DNA from: Zingiber officinale
Taxonomy: Eukaryota; Streptophyta; Magnoliopsida; Zingiberales; Zingiberaceae
Assembly: GCF_018446385.1 (NCBI RefSeq)
Contig: NC_055987.1
Span: 9,075,705 to 9,139,704, forward strand
Length of the DNA: 64,000 nucleotides
Direction of reading: 5' to 3'
The notes beneath the pieces are model-generated. The model was given only the letters and a program-made list of their open reading frames with translations. It did not search any database and was not told the origin of the DNA. Both the position numbers and the translations under genes were made by a program. Numbering within the stretch: position 1 is the first letter of the stretch; the number at the start of each line of letters is the position of its first letter. Below are positions 1 to 14,000 of the stretch, piece by piece.

Positions 1-875
1 ACTTCGTCGATTTTTCGTCAGTGGACAACTCTGGTTGCAACAATGCCAGTGCCTCTCTAGTGGTGAAATAAATTTTTGATTTCGAATTAAAGATCTGAAC
101 TTTATGTGTTTTAGAATGATTTTATTTTTTTAATCGGTAGTTATTTGATGAAATATCAAGACGGACGACGATAGAAGAAACTTGTCGAGACGGAGATGAA
201 GGAGGATGATAGGGAGACTAGATATTTTTAGAAAAAAAAAAATTATGTATACATTTGATCAAACTTACTTAATAGTATAGTATGCATGCTAAATTTAGAT
301 TATGACTCAATGACAGAAGTTTTAAGTATTGATAATTTAACATGTCTACTTGTCTTACAAAAAATTTATGTAATTCTTAAAAATTTATCTATTATGATAT
401 TCAAAAAATAATTTTTCATATAGGAATTAGCATTTTATTTTTTATTTTTTGAGTTTTCCTTTATTGATTATGAATTTTTCTAGTAAAATTTATAGCTTCA
501 TTATTTTTTCATTCTCTTTCTATATTTGACCGTTTAATTTTTGAATATGCAAGGGCATATAAAGGAGGACCACATGACGTATCTTATTACAAAAATCATC
601 TAACATATTTGAAAAGATTGGAGAATTTAATTTTTCATTAAATGATATGTAAAATTTTGTTCTTCCGATTCAATATAATCAATATAATCTTGATCATGCT
701 AATTTGCTGTAGATCTGTAAGAGGAATATTCATAATATTTTATTACTATTGTCGTCTTTATAATTGTTATTGATATATATTAACAATTATTGTTTTGTCT
801 ATATTATTGTGCTATCTTTGTATGTTGTTATTGTTGTAAAACTCAATAAAATTATTATTCTAATTTTATAGTATG
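1..875. other. AT-rich intergenic stretch, no gene seen
   Basis: No open frame, RNA gene or recognisable element is visible. The stretch is AT-rich with homopolymer runs and ends directly at the first terminal repeat of the TRIM-like array. Confidence 0.5.
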
Positions 876-2283
876 TGTTGGGATTCAATCAAACTCCCAT
901 ATTAGAAAAGATCATGAGGTCAAAAGGACGTAGAATATCTTCATTGGCATAAGACCTTTTAGGTAGAGTCCAAGAGTAAATCCATGAGAATATAAACTCA
1001 AAGTGGACAATATCATGTTATTGTGGAGATATATGGACATCCTTTGGGCACAACAAATGATATCAGAGCTATAGTCCAGACCGGATGCAATGTGGGGTGG
1101 CCTTGAACAAAATTGAGGGTAGGTCCGGAGCATGTCAAGGTGACCGGATGCTCGTGGGGGGCTCGGAGCAGGTCAAAGTAACCAGATATTTGCAGGGGCG
1201 AATAAGTCAGGGTGCCCGGATACTCACGGGGAGGCTTGGAATAGGTCAGGGTGATCGAATACTTGCGGGGAGACGAGTGAGTCAGGGCGACCAGATGTTC
1301 GTAGTGAGGTCTGGAGTAGGTCAAGAGTGACCGGATGCGGATGCTCGTGGGGAGGCCTAAAGCAGGTCAGGGTGACCGGATGCTCGTAGGGAGACACAGA
1401 CTATGAGAGTAATTGTGGTCTTTCGTTTGAGGGGAAATTGATGGGATTCAATTAAAGTCTCATATTGGAAAGATTTGAAAAAGATCATAGGGTTAAAAGG
1501 ATGTAGGATATCTTCATTGGCATGTGACCTTTTGGGTATAGCCCAAGAGCAAAGTCATGAGGGCCTAGACCCAAGTGGACAATATCATATCATTGTGGAG
1601 ATATATGAATATCCTTTTGGACACAATAAATGGTATCAAAGTCATGGTCCAGACCAGATGTAATGTGGGGTGGCCTTGAACGAAGTTGAGGGTAGGCCTG
1701 GAGCTGGTCATGAGTGATAGGATGCTCATGGGGAGGCCCGGAGCAGGTCAAGGTGACCGGATGCTTGTGGGGGGAGGGGGGTCGGAGCATGTCAGAGTAA
1801 TTGGATACTTGTAGGGGGGCGAGTAGGTTAGGGTAACCGGATGCTCACGGGGAGGCCCGAAGCAGGTTAGGATGATCAGATTCTCACCGGGAGGCCTAGA
1901 GCAGGTCAAGGTGACCGGATACTCACGGGGAGGTCTGAAGCAGGTAAGGATGACCGGATACTTGCGAGGAAACGAATGGGTCAGGATGACTGGATGCTCG
2001 CAGAGAGGCTCGGAGTAAGTCAAGAGTCACCGAATGCTCGCGGGGAGACCCAGACTATGAGAGTAATTGTGGTCCTTCGTTTGAGGGGGGATTGTTTGTA
2101 TTTAATAAAAGTCCCACATTGGAAAGATTTAGAAAAGATCATAAGGTTAAAAGGATGTAGGATATCTCCATTGGCATGAAACCTTTTGGTTAGAGTCTAA
2201 GAGCAAAGTCATGAGAGTTTAGGTCCAAAATTGATAATATTATATTATTATAGAGATATGTAGACATTATTTTGGGCATAACA
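876..2283 (+). mobile_element. TRIM-like LTR retroelement, tandem LTR-int-LTR-int-LTR array
   Basis: Three direct repeats of about 180–191 bp lie at 876–1055, 1439–1628 and 2093–2283. Each starts with TG and ends at or near CA. The first two are followed one or two bases later by a site close to TGGTATCAGAGC, the usual tRNA-iMet primer binding site, and the last two are preceded by a purine run like TTGAGGGG. The two internal regions (about 380 and 460 bp) code for nothing and consist mainly of diverged ~40 bp minisatellite units built around GACCGGATGCTCG. Outer flanks GTATG and GTATA are compatible with a 5 bp target duplication with one difference. Short LTRs, a PBS, a purine tract and no genes fit the TRIM class, for which tandem arrays are known. 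It is a non-coding fossil, fairly old given the divergence among repeats. Confidence 0.75.
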
Positions 2284-2514
2284 GTATAACAGTTGTAAAT
2301 TAATATTTTTTATAATATGACATTTTTTATTAAGTCTGTTCGGAGTTTGGACATATCTAGAACCATTAGTAATTTTTTATTCCAAAAGTGACAAATGGTC
2401 CTAAAATATTTTTTAAAAAAATAATATTACCTGACATTGGAGAGATCATATTATTTATAGTGAGCTTCTAATTTCATTTCTAGTGTGCAACAACATTATT
2501 GTTGATTTAAATTT

Positions 2515-3595
2515 TTAAAAATTATAACTTTTGATTAAGATAGAATCATAAGACGTACAATATGTCAAATTAAAATTTGTTTTTAGATTTTTGATTTAAT
2601 ATACTGTATGCCCCGTGATCCAATTTAAGTAAAAACTTATAGTCTATCAAAATTTAAATTAGCAATATATTATTGATTATTTCTTAAAATTAACAGTACT
2701 TTGTTAAGTTTCTTAAGATTAGCAACACGAACATCAGCAATAATGTTGTTCTTAAATTAAACTTTGAGAGAGAATAATTTTTGGGTAAGATTGAATTACA
2801 AGACGCACAATATATCACATCCAAGTTCGTTCAGAAATCTTAGATTTAAAATATTATGCATCCAATTGTTGAATCTGAATTAAAAGTTATGGTTTCTCAA
2901 AATTTAAGTCAGCAACATATTGTTACTAGTTTCTTAAAATCAGCAAGATGTTGGTTTCTTAATATCAACAACATGAAGATCAGGAGCAATGTTGTTGTTA
3001 ACTTTTGACTTGGATTGAACCACAAGACACACAATATATCAAATCGAAGATCTCTAAACGAGATTCGATTGATATATTATGTTATATAGTTTGATCTTAA
3101 TTACAAGTTACAGTTTCTCAAAGTACAAGTCAACAACAACGTTGTTGTTGGTCTTCGTGTTGTTGATCTTAAAAATCAACAATAACATATTGTTAATTTA
3201 AACATTGAGATATCATAACTTTTATCTTGGATTGGACCATGAGACAATATATTAAATCGAAGATCTCTGAATGAGATTCGATTTGATATATTGTCATGTA
3301 GTTCAATACTAATCACAAGTTATAGTCTATCAAAGTACAAGTCAACAACAACGTTGTTGCCGGTCTTCGTGTTACTGATTTTAAAAATCAATAATAATAT
3401 ATTATTGACTTAAAATTTGAGAGATCATAACTTTTGATTTAGATTAAACCATGAGACAATATATCAAATTGAAGATTTTTAAAGATCCTTTGATTTAATA
3501 TATTGTGCGTCATTTTATTCGATTTTAATTAAAAGTTATAGTCCTTTTAAAATTTAAGTTATTTTAGTGATTTTAGAAAACCAATAACAATATTG
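2515..3595. repeat. Tandem array of diverged palindromic units, ~205–250 bp each
   Basis: About five diverged units start near 2521, 2772, 2999, 3204 and 3421. Each opens with a block like ATAACTTTTGATTTGGATTG, runs through ACAATATATCAAATCGAAG, and then the complement of the same blocks follows in reverse order (CGATTTGATATATTGT, then a match to AATCACAAGTTATAG). Each unit can therefore fold as a hairpin. Some units also carry CAACAACAACGTTGTTG, a second inverted repeat. No frame is open across it. It may be a fold-back-element-derived satellite. It is unrelated in sequence to the array at 55.3–57.3 kb. Confidence 0.65.
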
Positions 3596-4533
3596 ATGCA
3601 TGGGGAGATTTGGTGCACAGGGAGATGTGCAAGCTATCACTCTCAGTTGATGCATACGAATATTAACCAAATTTGTTTAAAAAGTACTTCAGACAATTTT
3701 CCTGGTTATATAATCACAAAAATTGAAACATAAAATTCGATATAAGAGAGCCTAAAAATCAAGATAAAGGACCCGTTTATGGCTGCACAATAGTATAAGT
3801 TCTATTTCTCTTCATTAAGAAACGGACTTAAGAATATTGATCATTTAAATAAGCCTCCATAAATATTTACCAATTCATCCTAACAGCTAATGAAAAACTT
3901 TAACTAGACATCTCCAGGATTAATCAAAGTGATGCATATCTGTATTAAAAAAAATAGTGCATGTTCTGAGAGCAAAATAGGATTCATGCCATTTATTATA
4001 TATGTGTCTCCTTTAACCAAACCATCAATATGACGTAAAACATTTATTATTTGGCCAATTAAAAAAAAGTAATTTAACACACTTATTTAACAATAAGTTC
4101 AACAGTCTTTATTTTGGAAGAAAATAAATTGACAAACTACAAACCTTCATTCCGACACCACATATCTTCTTGCAATTCTCCTGGCAAATGGGAACAAAAT
4201 AGAGATGCAATATTAAATTAAAGGTACCTTTGAACATTAAGGTCCACTAAATCTGGTTAATCACTGACAATTTCAGAACAAACACATAGAGTTAAGGCTA
4301 TTTACTAACTGTGCATTAGACTAATTAATCATCAATTCTAACAAAAAAAAAAAATCCTTGACTGCTTAGGTTATCTGTAGACAATATGTACTAATCAGCT
4401 GACCAAAGAACATTATTAACATTATTACAACGACCAGGGCAACAGATAGATTACCATTGGTAGTAACTGCCTATTTCAACCAGAAAGGTGTTTGATTTCC
4501 TTGGGCAGAGCAACGAGGTGGCCATGGATCAGT
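3596..4533. other. 3' flank of the DUF3755 gene, no further gene seen
   Basis: AT-rich sequence downstream of the stop codon of the minus-strand gene that ends at 4534. It probably includes its 3' untranslated region. No other feature is visible. Confidence 0.4.
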
Positions 4534-4986
4534 CTACATATTTGGCCTTGGCAGGATCGATTTGGCAAGCTCTTCGTTCAACTTCACTGGAAGTGATGGC
4601 ATCTGCTTCATTATTTCAGGCATATCGGTCAAGCTGCAACGAGATTAAAAATTTAGTTTGATAAATATCCTGAGCAAATAGAATATCAAGTGAAAGTTTA
4701 AGTAATTGTCTCTGAACAGTTTCTTCTTAATTCACGGAAAGACTGTTCAGTTTCTTCGGATACATGCTCAAAGCCTACAAATTTAGGTTGTATGCAGTGT
4801 TGAGAAAACCGGACCGGACCGGCCGGTCCGACCGGCCGAACTGCGAACCGGTCCTTGATCCGATCCGGTCAACCATCAAAGCCGAAAAAATAAAAAAAAA
4901 TGGTCAAAACTGGTCAAAACCACTCAAATCCAGTCAAAACCGCCAGTTCAACCAGGATTGAAGGATGATTTTTAATTATTGAAGCA

Positions 4987-5043
<57 letters not shown>

Positions 5044-8000
5044 GGTTGAACCACCGGTTCGACCGGTCGAACCTCAAAAACCTCAACCCGATCACCTCAC
5101 CGGTTTAGTGACCGGTCCGGTTTTCAAAACATTGGTTGTACGTGGAGGTCAGAATTTGAACGTTTGGCAAGTTCAGCCTAGAAATTTGATGAACATGCAA
5201 TTATGATGTATATACTTATTAGGGAACGTTGATTAATATAACTACATGTGAAAATCTAGTAAAATCTTATCATGATGGCAAAAGGCGAATACGTTCGCCC
5301 CTAGCATCCCCGCCAATCTGTCATAGGGTCAACACGGAAGAGGTAAATCACGGACGACTGCTAACCTTTGGAATAATGACTAATACATAAGGGAGGCATT
5401 TATCTCGGCTTTGCCGAGATTTAAACCCCAGACCTCATGGTGGCAACACCTCATGTACTAACCACTAGACCATCCCGAGAGGACTTTAGTAAAACCTGAT
5501 TATGTTTTTATAACAAGTATAACCGCTTCCATTTATTTATTTCACCAAGTTGTTTTATATAAACAGTGTCCACTCAACACCAACAAACCGTATGTTCCCC
5601 ACCACCTGGGTTGCATTACATAGACCTTAATACTCAGGTCAATTGGATAACATTGCATTATCAAACACCATTCCTTCAACTCCGGTTAATTTCATTCATC
5701 CAAATATGAAATATGTCCATTGTCTGAACATTTGTGTACCTTGAAATTTATATCTTCTTAATCTATTTCCTTCCCTTTCATCATCTATTTGGATTCCACT
5801 CAAGTAACCACAGAAAATACTTTTAGTAATTTACATTATCTAGTGACCTCACACATCCACTTCTACATGTTCAATCTCAAATCTTATCCGTAAGTTTCCA
5901 GCTCGTGTGGAGTTAGTGTGTTAACTTGGATCTGTACTGGTTGACATGAAAAAGAAAGAGGGAGCAACAAGGAAAACCAAAAAGAAAGGATGCCCGTATA
6001 TTGCAACAATCCAACATCAGTCAATCGATCAAAACTATGTTCAACTGTGAAAACATTCACAGCTTTTACAGAATAAACAGTTTTGTCGAACAACTGTGAC
6101 AGTTTGAATAAGTATGATAGTAATAGCGATGAGCACAAAGTAGAAAAACAAGAAATGTAATTAGAAAGATATTAATTTTAGAAAGATATTAATTTTCTAT
6201 GTATAGAATAATTAGTTCGCTATTCATTATTAGTTTCCTATTCTCTTTTCTATTGTAATTTTATATATAATAGGTATTCTCATTCTAAATGTAATACAAT
6301 TCGAGACATCAATTTTTTCCACATGGTATCATAGCATTAAGCCTTCATTGCTAATTCTCTGCTTCTGCATGTCTTTATCATGGCTGATTCTACATTTCTA
6401 CATTTCTTCGATGGATTCAATAATATAAAAATTGAGAAATTTCGAGAATTGTTGAGTTCTCTTGATAAACCATCTAGCGTGTGCTCTTTGACTCTTTCAT
6501 GTATCTCCTCACTCCCTTTTTGTATGAATACCTCAAACATTTTTTTTAATAACTTATGAATAATAGACTGTGATTCCCAATTCTCAAAATTTTTACACTT
6601 GTAATCTCAGCCCAAGCAACAAAAAAATTGTAGTAGCTAATGGATCTTTAGCTACTTTAGCTGGTTTGGGAAATGTTCACCTTACTGCTAGCCTTATCCT
6701 TAAAACGTCTTTCATGTACCAAAATTGTCGACCAACCTTATTTCCGCTCAAAAATTAATTACAGAACTTCACTGTCATGTCATTTTTTCTCCTCCTTGTT
6801 GTGTTTTCCAAGATTAGGACTCGAGAAGGAGGATTGAACTTGCTAAGGAATATAGTGACCTTTACTACCTTGAGTTCACTATGAAGACTAATTGATCTTT
6901 ATCCTTTCACAATTCTTCCAACAAAGATAATATTTGATTGTATCACAAACGTCTTGGTCATCCTTCTTTTAGAGTTTTAAAGGTCATGTTTCCACATCTT
7001 TTTGAAGGATTAGATATTTCTAAATTTTAATGTGATGTTTGCGAATTGACAATTGACAAAACATTCTTGTGTACGCTTTCCTATTAGCAATAAAAGAAGT
7101 TTCTCCCTTTCATTTAATTCATAGTGACATGCGGGGTCCTTCTAATATTCCCAATGTTTCAGGGACATGATGATTTGTATCCTTAATTGATGATTGCACC
7201 CAAGTTGCATGGTTGTTTCTCCTCGAACAAAAATATGATGTCCGTATTATTATTCCTAATTCTCACTCAATGAATCAAAATCAATTTAAAGTGAAAATCA
7301 AAAGTTTTAGGACCGACAACGCTAAAGATTACTTCAACCAAACATTGTCCTCCTACTTCTAATTTCTGGGGATTATTCATGATTCATCATGTGTTCATAC
7401 ACCCCAATAGAATGGAATAACAAAAAGAAAAATGGGCATTTACTCAACACTACTCGTGTCATTCTTTTCTACAACAATATACCTAAATCCTATTGGAGAG
7501 AGATTATCCTTTAATGCCACATATATGATAAACAAATTTCCCTCACGTATCTTAGATAATAAGAGTCTCATGCAACTGCTCAACGATTTTTATCTTCATT
7601 TCTGAACCATAAATAGATTTACTCCTAGAATTTTTGGATGACCTGCTTTTATCCATATCCATGGTCCACTACAAGGTAAACTAGACTCTCGTGTCATCAA
7701 ATGTGTCTTCCTTGGATACTCATCCACTCAAAAAGGGTACAAGCGTTACCACCCTTCATCTCAAAAGTTTTACATCTCGGCTAATGCTACCTTCTTTGAA
7801 CATACCCCGTTCTTCTCCAAGTCCTATCTTCGGGGGGAGATTTCGGTGACAGAAAATAATGCTTCCGAGTCATTTGAACTTATTAATGCTCTTGATCTTC
7901 TGAATCACCTTCTATTCCTATTCCATCTAGTGAGTCACCTCCATCTTCCTTTCCATCCAGTGTTTCTTGTGATAGTCCAAGTATTCCTTAAGTGTATTGA

Positions 8001-11000
8001 AGGAGGAAGGTCGCTCTAGAAGCAATACAAGTCCAAGAACCTCAACCACACTGGGATCATTGTAAGATCTAACTCACCTTTACAACCTATTGAATCATCC
8101 ACTAACTTAACATATAGCCTTAACCTTCCCATTGATGTTAGAAAAGGTACTAGAGAATGCACCAAACACTCTCTCTACCCTCTATCTCACTATGTTTCTC
8201 TTAAACATCTATCATCACAAGCCCACAAAAGATTCATTGTGAATCTAATTACCATGATTATTCTCAATACTGTTTAAAGACATTGCCAAAAAGGGAATGG
8301 AGGGATGCCATGAGGGAGGAAATGGATGGATTAGAAAAGAATAAGACATAGGAGGTTGTTGAGAAGCTAAAGGGGAAGAACATTGTTGATTGTAGGTAGA
8401 TTTTTACACTAAAATACAAAGTAGATAGATCTTTTGAGAAATATAAAGCTCTGTTGGTGGCAAAAAGTTATACTCAAACATATGAGGTATATTATAACTT
8501 TTGCTCTAGTTGTAAAAATGAATACTATCAGAGTTCTATCTTTGATTGCACACTTCAGCTAACAACTCCTAGAGTATGATGTGAAGAATACATTTCTCCA
8601 TGGAGATTTAGATGACAAAATTTATATGAACCTCCCACTAGAATTTGCAGGGGATATTGATAACATACTATGTAAATTAAGGAAGACTTTTTATGGTCTA
8701 AAATAATCTCCTAGGGCATGGTTTAGAAGATTTGTAAAAGTCATGAAGAAGTCTGGGTATAACCAAAGCCAAGGGGGTCATACTTTCTTTGTTAAGCATC
8801 ATTCTAGTCTATGTAGATGATAGCATTTAACTGGAAATGATGAAAAAGAAAAACATGATCTAAAGCAGAAATGGATAGAGGAGTTTGAAATAAAGGAATT
8901 GGGCAAATTGAAGTACTTCTTTGGTATTGAGTTAGCATAATCTATCAAAGGAATTTTTATTTCTTAACAGAAGTATGTGACTGATCTATTAGCTGAAACA
9001 AGGAAGATTGGGTGTAAGTCGATTTCTAATTTAATGGATCCAAATCACAAAATAGGAAAAGCTAAGGAAGAACCAACTGTGGACAAAATGATGTATCAGA
9101 GGTTGGTTGGTAAGCTCATATACCTTGCTCATGCTAGTCCAAACATAACATATGTTGTGAGTGTAATCAGCCAATTCATGCATGATCCAAGAGAATCTCA
9201 CCTCCAAGCTACTTACCGAGTATTACATTAATTGAAAGACACTCCGGGAAAGGGAATTTTGTTCAAGAAAAATAAAACGCTAGCTTTAGAAGCTTACACA
9301 GATGTAGGTTCTCTAGTGAATAGAAGATCAGATACAGGATATTATACTTTCCTTGGTGGTAATATGGCGACATGTATGAGTAAGAAACAAAATGTGATGG
9401 CAAGATCATCTGTAGAATCAAAATTTAGGATCATTACTCAAGAATAACATGAACTACTCTGGTTGAAGATTATTCTAGATGATTTGAAAATCAGATAGGA
9501 ATACCCCATGAAACTTTATTATGACAATAAGTCAATTATCAATATTGCTCATAATCCTATTCAACATGGTCAGACTAAGCGTATTAAAATTGATAGATAT
9601 TTCATCAAGAAAAAATTGGAGAAAGGATTAATGTGTATGTCATGTCCCTTTAGAACTACAATTGGTCAATGCGCTAACAATGAACTAAACAGTTCTAGAT
9701 TTCATGATCTTATAGTCAAGCTATGAATGGAAAATAAATATTCCTTAGCTTAGGAGGAATGTGGAACAACTTTCACAACTTATTCAAAATAAACAACTGT
9801 GTCGAACAAAATAATTACTTCCCAATTCGCTATTAATTTCCTATTCTCTCTTCTATTGTCATTTTATATATATGATCCTGTCCGAAAATCGAGAAGATGG
9901 CTGGCTGGGGATGTGTTTTCTACGTTGACTAGATGTGGACCTCGTTTCGCTCTGCAAGTACAAGAAACGTCAGTGCCGAGCCAGGGAAGGGGTCCCCAGC
10001 ATTGGCCCTCTGATGTTCAAGTCAGTCATCGGAAAGAGGAAAAAGACGGAGCAACAATAGACACAGATATGAATAGTGAATAACGCGTACCTCCGCCGGT
10101 GTATGGACCCTTTTATATAGTGCTCTAGTGGGTGACATGCATGCTTCTCAAGGCGTGTGCATGTTCTCCAAAGGTAGTAGGCACGTTCTCCAATTTGTCA
10201 TATGAAAGGACCTATCAAGAAAGTGTCTCTGACATCATACCTTAACAGGATATGCATATCCCTGACAAGATAGTAGAAACTTCCGTCGTACGATCCACCG
10301 GTTGACCATGCCTCGGATCGGCAAACGTCACCTGTAATAATGTGGACTATAAAGTCGATCATTGGGTATGCAATAAGTTATGCGGAGGGATATGAGTGAT
10401 GTAGATGGGATCTATCCCTTTCATATGACGGAAGCGATATCTGTAACCCATTGATTAGTAGGACACAAGAATGCATGATCATACTCGAATGAGTCAATAT
10501 GCGATATTGAGCTTATTTGATTAACTATGTCTACTTAGAGATCAAGAAATACAAAAATTGATAAGAGGATGACACAATCTATGTCTCATTGATCAATCTA
10601 GATATCAAGGATAGAAGAATTGAGTCATACAAGATAATAGACACAAAAAGGTTAAGTTGGATCTTGACATTCTCATCAGTTGGATAGCAATGATACTTTG
10701 GTAGATGTCACTCATTACTTATGAATCTAAAATGGTTTTAGAGACATTGCTAACGTTACGAGAACCTATTGGTCACACACACAAAGAACATGTTAATTTG
10801 GAGATGGGTTCATATGGGATCATTGGATTAAGTCTAATCTGAATTAAACTCAGTGAGTTAAACTCAATTGGATCCAACTATTGGATTGAGTCTAATTCGA
10901 ATTAGACTCATTGAGTCAATTCGGATTGATAGGGATTAATGAGTTAGACTCATTAAGTGACTCGATGAATTTGAATTCATCAAGGAAGAGAAATGTTCAA

Positions 11001-14000
11001 TTTAGAATTGATCATGCATTGGATGAAGAGTAAAAAGGTAGTCAATTTTAAATTGATGATGCATTGGATGAAGACAAATATTAATGTCAATTAAGACAAT
11101 TGACATTAAGACGTTTGATTGAATGAGTACAAAAAGGTTTTGATTCATTTCATGAAAAGACTTGTGTTCTTGCTCTTCTTCTTCTTCTTCTTCTTCTTCT
11201 TCTTCCACCTTTGGCCGAAACTCCCTAAAAAGGTTGCTAGCACAACCTTAGGTGGTTTTCTTCTCCAAGTTTGTGAGTTCGTAAGGCGGACCGAACGTGT
11301 TCGTGTGAATACCGAAAAAGGCATGAATACTTGATTGTGCTGAGATCCAATGAGGACAAAGTTGTCATCGGGAGTTCGTGTTTATGCAACAAAGATATAA
11401 CTCTCATCACAGCTAGTATACGATTTCCTTCGCTTAGATCTTCCGGAAGGATCTCGAAAAATATATTCCGCTGCGCTTGTGTTTGTTTTGCGCTCGAGAT
11501 CCTTACACATTCCTGTATATTCTAAAAATTACCACGAAAAGGTTGAAAACATAGTGCAAAAAACAAAAATCTCTCGGGCAAAAGAACATACTCTTTCAAG
11601 ACTGATAGTATATTGTCCAGTGTCTGGCAAAACAGGTTGATGTTGTCTTGTATCTGCAGTAGGAAAGAAACATGGTTCGTTATGTTCATCATAGCCAAAT
11701 CTATGCATAGAAGTTGAGGCTAGATAACTCTGCAGAAAACTAGTAGTCCAATTACAACAAAAGCTATGCCCACACAAACGTTAGTGATTAGTGATTCCAC
11801 TTTGTTAGACGCAGCAAAGAACCAAACAAAACTGAAACATAGAATATACACACCTTTAAGTTAGTAAAATTTGCTGATATTTTACTGAAGGCCTCTGCAT
11901 TACTCTCAAGAAGCTCTCCTGTTCGTCCACCAATATCTGTACATAAAAATGTATTCCTCATGAAGTACTACTCTACAGTGCTTGAAGTAAATATATTAAT
12001 CCAAATATTAGTAATCATTTATGCTACTAAATTAATGTCCAAAACAAAGATGATTTGTTGTTATCAAATGTTTGTCCTAACTATTTGTGGTCAACTACAT
12101 AGATGTTATCTCTCCATTGAACTTCATACAAGACTACATGCCTAGTAACATTTAGATCAATTAAAGCACAATCATTTCTGTAACATCAAAATATGGTTTC
12201 AAATGGAAACCAAGTCAAAATCTTATTACCACAATAAAATTAGAAATGGACAAATGAAGATGTCAGAACCTTTATAAGCAATGTCATCATCATCAACTGG
12301 GAGCATTGGCGGTGGATATGTAGGAACATTAGGACGTGTTCCAATGTAGCTTAGCGCTTTTGCAGAAGCATCTGAAACCCTCTCCTGTGAGAATGACAAT
12401 AAAAAATCAGATGGCAGATTTAGAGAAGTAATTAGACACAGATGTCCACATTCTTCCAAACGATGAAAGCCCATTACAAGTCCCCGTGGATCCTTCAACA
12501 AGTTTCATCAAATATATATTAAAGCAATGCAAGACTCATAGGTTAACCAGAGTAGGAGAAGGTTTTAAATGTAAATAACATGGCATTCCCAAGGATCTGG
12601 AACACAAAATACCCTCTCTCTCTCTTTTTTTTTTTTTTTTGCAAATATCCAAGACAAAGCAGATTAAGTTTACATAGCAGTTATGGTCATTGAAAGCAGT
12701 TATGGTCATTGAAAGATACAAAATAACTACCGACATGTATGGTTTGGAATCTCATGTCATGCCAGAAATATATTGTCCTCTAAGTTCTTAATACTGGTCA
12801 GCATGCATCTTCTCTCCCGTACCAACCATGCTACTCATTCCAATGGTATCATACCATGCTAACAGAAGGCATGCATTGACTCACTTCTGCACATGTTTAA
12901 ATGTGTCAAGATGAATTCTGATGAACTTAAAGATATTTTTTATTTTTTATTTCTAAACTTTTAATTTAATTGATTATCTAAGTCGTATTTCTAAAAGCCA
13001 CTAAGTTAAGTGGATGAGAATTAAAGAAGTAAGCTTATCAAAAATCATCTCGATATGCATTACAATAAATAATTAAGTAAAACTATTATTCAACTAACTA
13101 ATCAATATAGTCAATTTTTTAAAAGTAAAATATAAGCATAAGGAGATTGAATGAGTACAACCGTTTCGAATTTATCTCATAGGCTTTGTCACATGTTGAA
13201 GAATGCTCAGTACTGCACAAAAGTTTTACTTACTATCTGATTGCTACAAACTTATTTTTGGAAGTAAATCAAATAAATAGAAAAGGTTGAAAGAAGTAAA
13301 ACTTATTTAAACTCATCTTGGCACACTTCAATGTGTGTCAAAGTGTGTGCACAGTTTGATGACAAATTGTATCATTCGATCTAAACCCCAACACAAACAA
13401 TATTGTAAACCTTGGATTAGATCAAAAAACAAAGAGTGCAAGGAGAAAAAGGGATTTGCCCATCACCACAACCACCACTAGGATAATTGCTCAAAAGCAT
13501 CTGTAGATAGGCGAGTTGTAACTTCAGAAGAAACAAAAACTTTCATACTGACCATAGCAATGCCAATGGAAGAAGCAACACAAATCCAGAGTCAAGAGAC
13601 GGATAGGATAGCATCTATCAACTAGTCACCCAAAATTAAGAGGGAAAGTAGTGGCACGGGCACAACAAGATAGCATGAAAACAGAAAAGAAAGATAATGG
13701 TTGGCAGTGAAAGTTTTTATCATTCTAATGCCAAACTGACATGGGATTGGAAATGGTTAGGATTCTCAGAGTTTCCATATATATGTAGATCCATAATGAG
13801 AACAATTTATAAAAAAATGAAAGTTGATCAAACTTAACCAACACATGAAAATAATTCTTAACATACTGGAAGTGGTGATTATTCAAAAAAAAAATATCCA
13901 TACAACAATATGATACATTGAAAATTCCAGTTACTTTTAATAGCATAACCACATAAATATATGAGTGAGTATATGCTATAGGTAATTCACCTTTTTATCT

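Noticed and set aside
912-2179. Several overlapping frames with repeated TCSRPPxEHPVTLT-type peptides
   Set aside because: They follow the ~40 bp minisatellite of the TRIM-like element on whichever strand is open; no start or family supports a protein.
11002-11334. Poly-Glu and poly-Phe open frames
   Set aside because: They come from the (CTT)n microsatellite in an LTR-like remnant.
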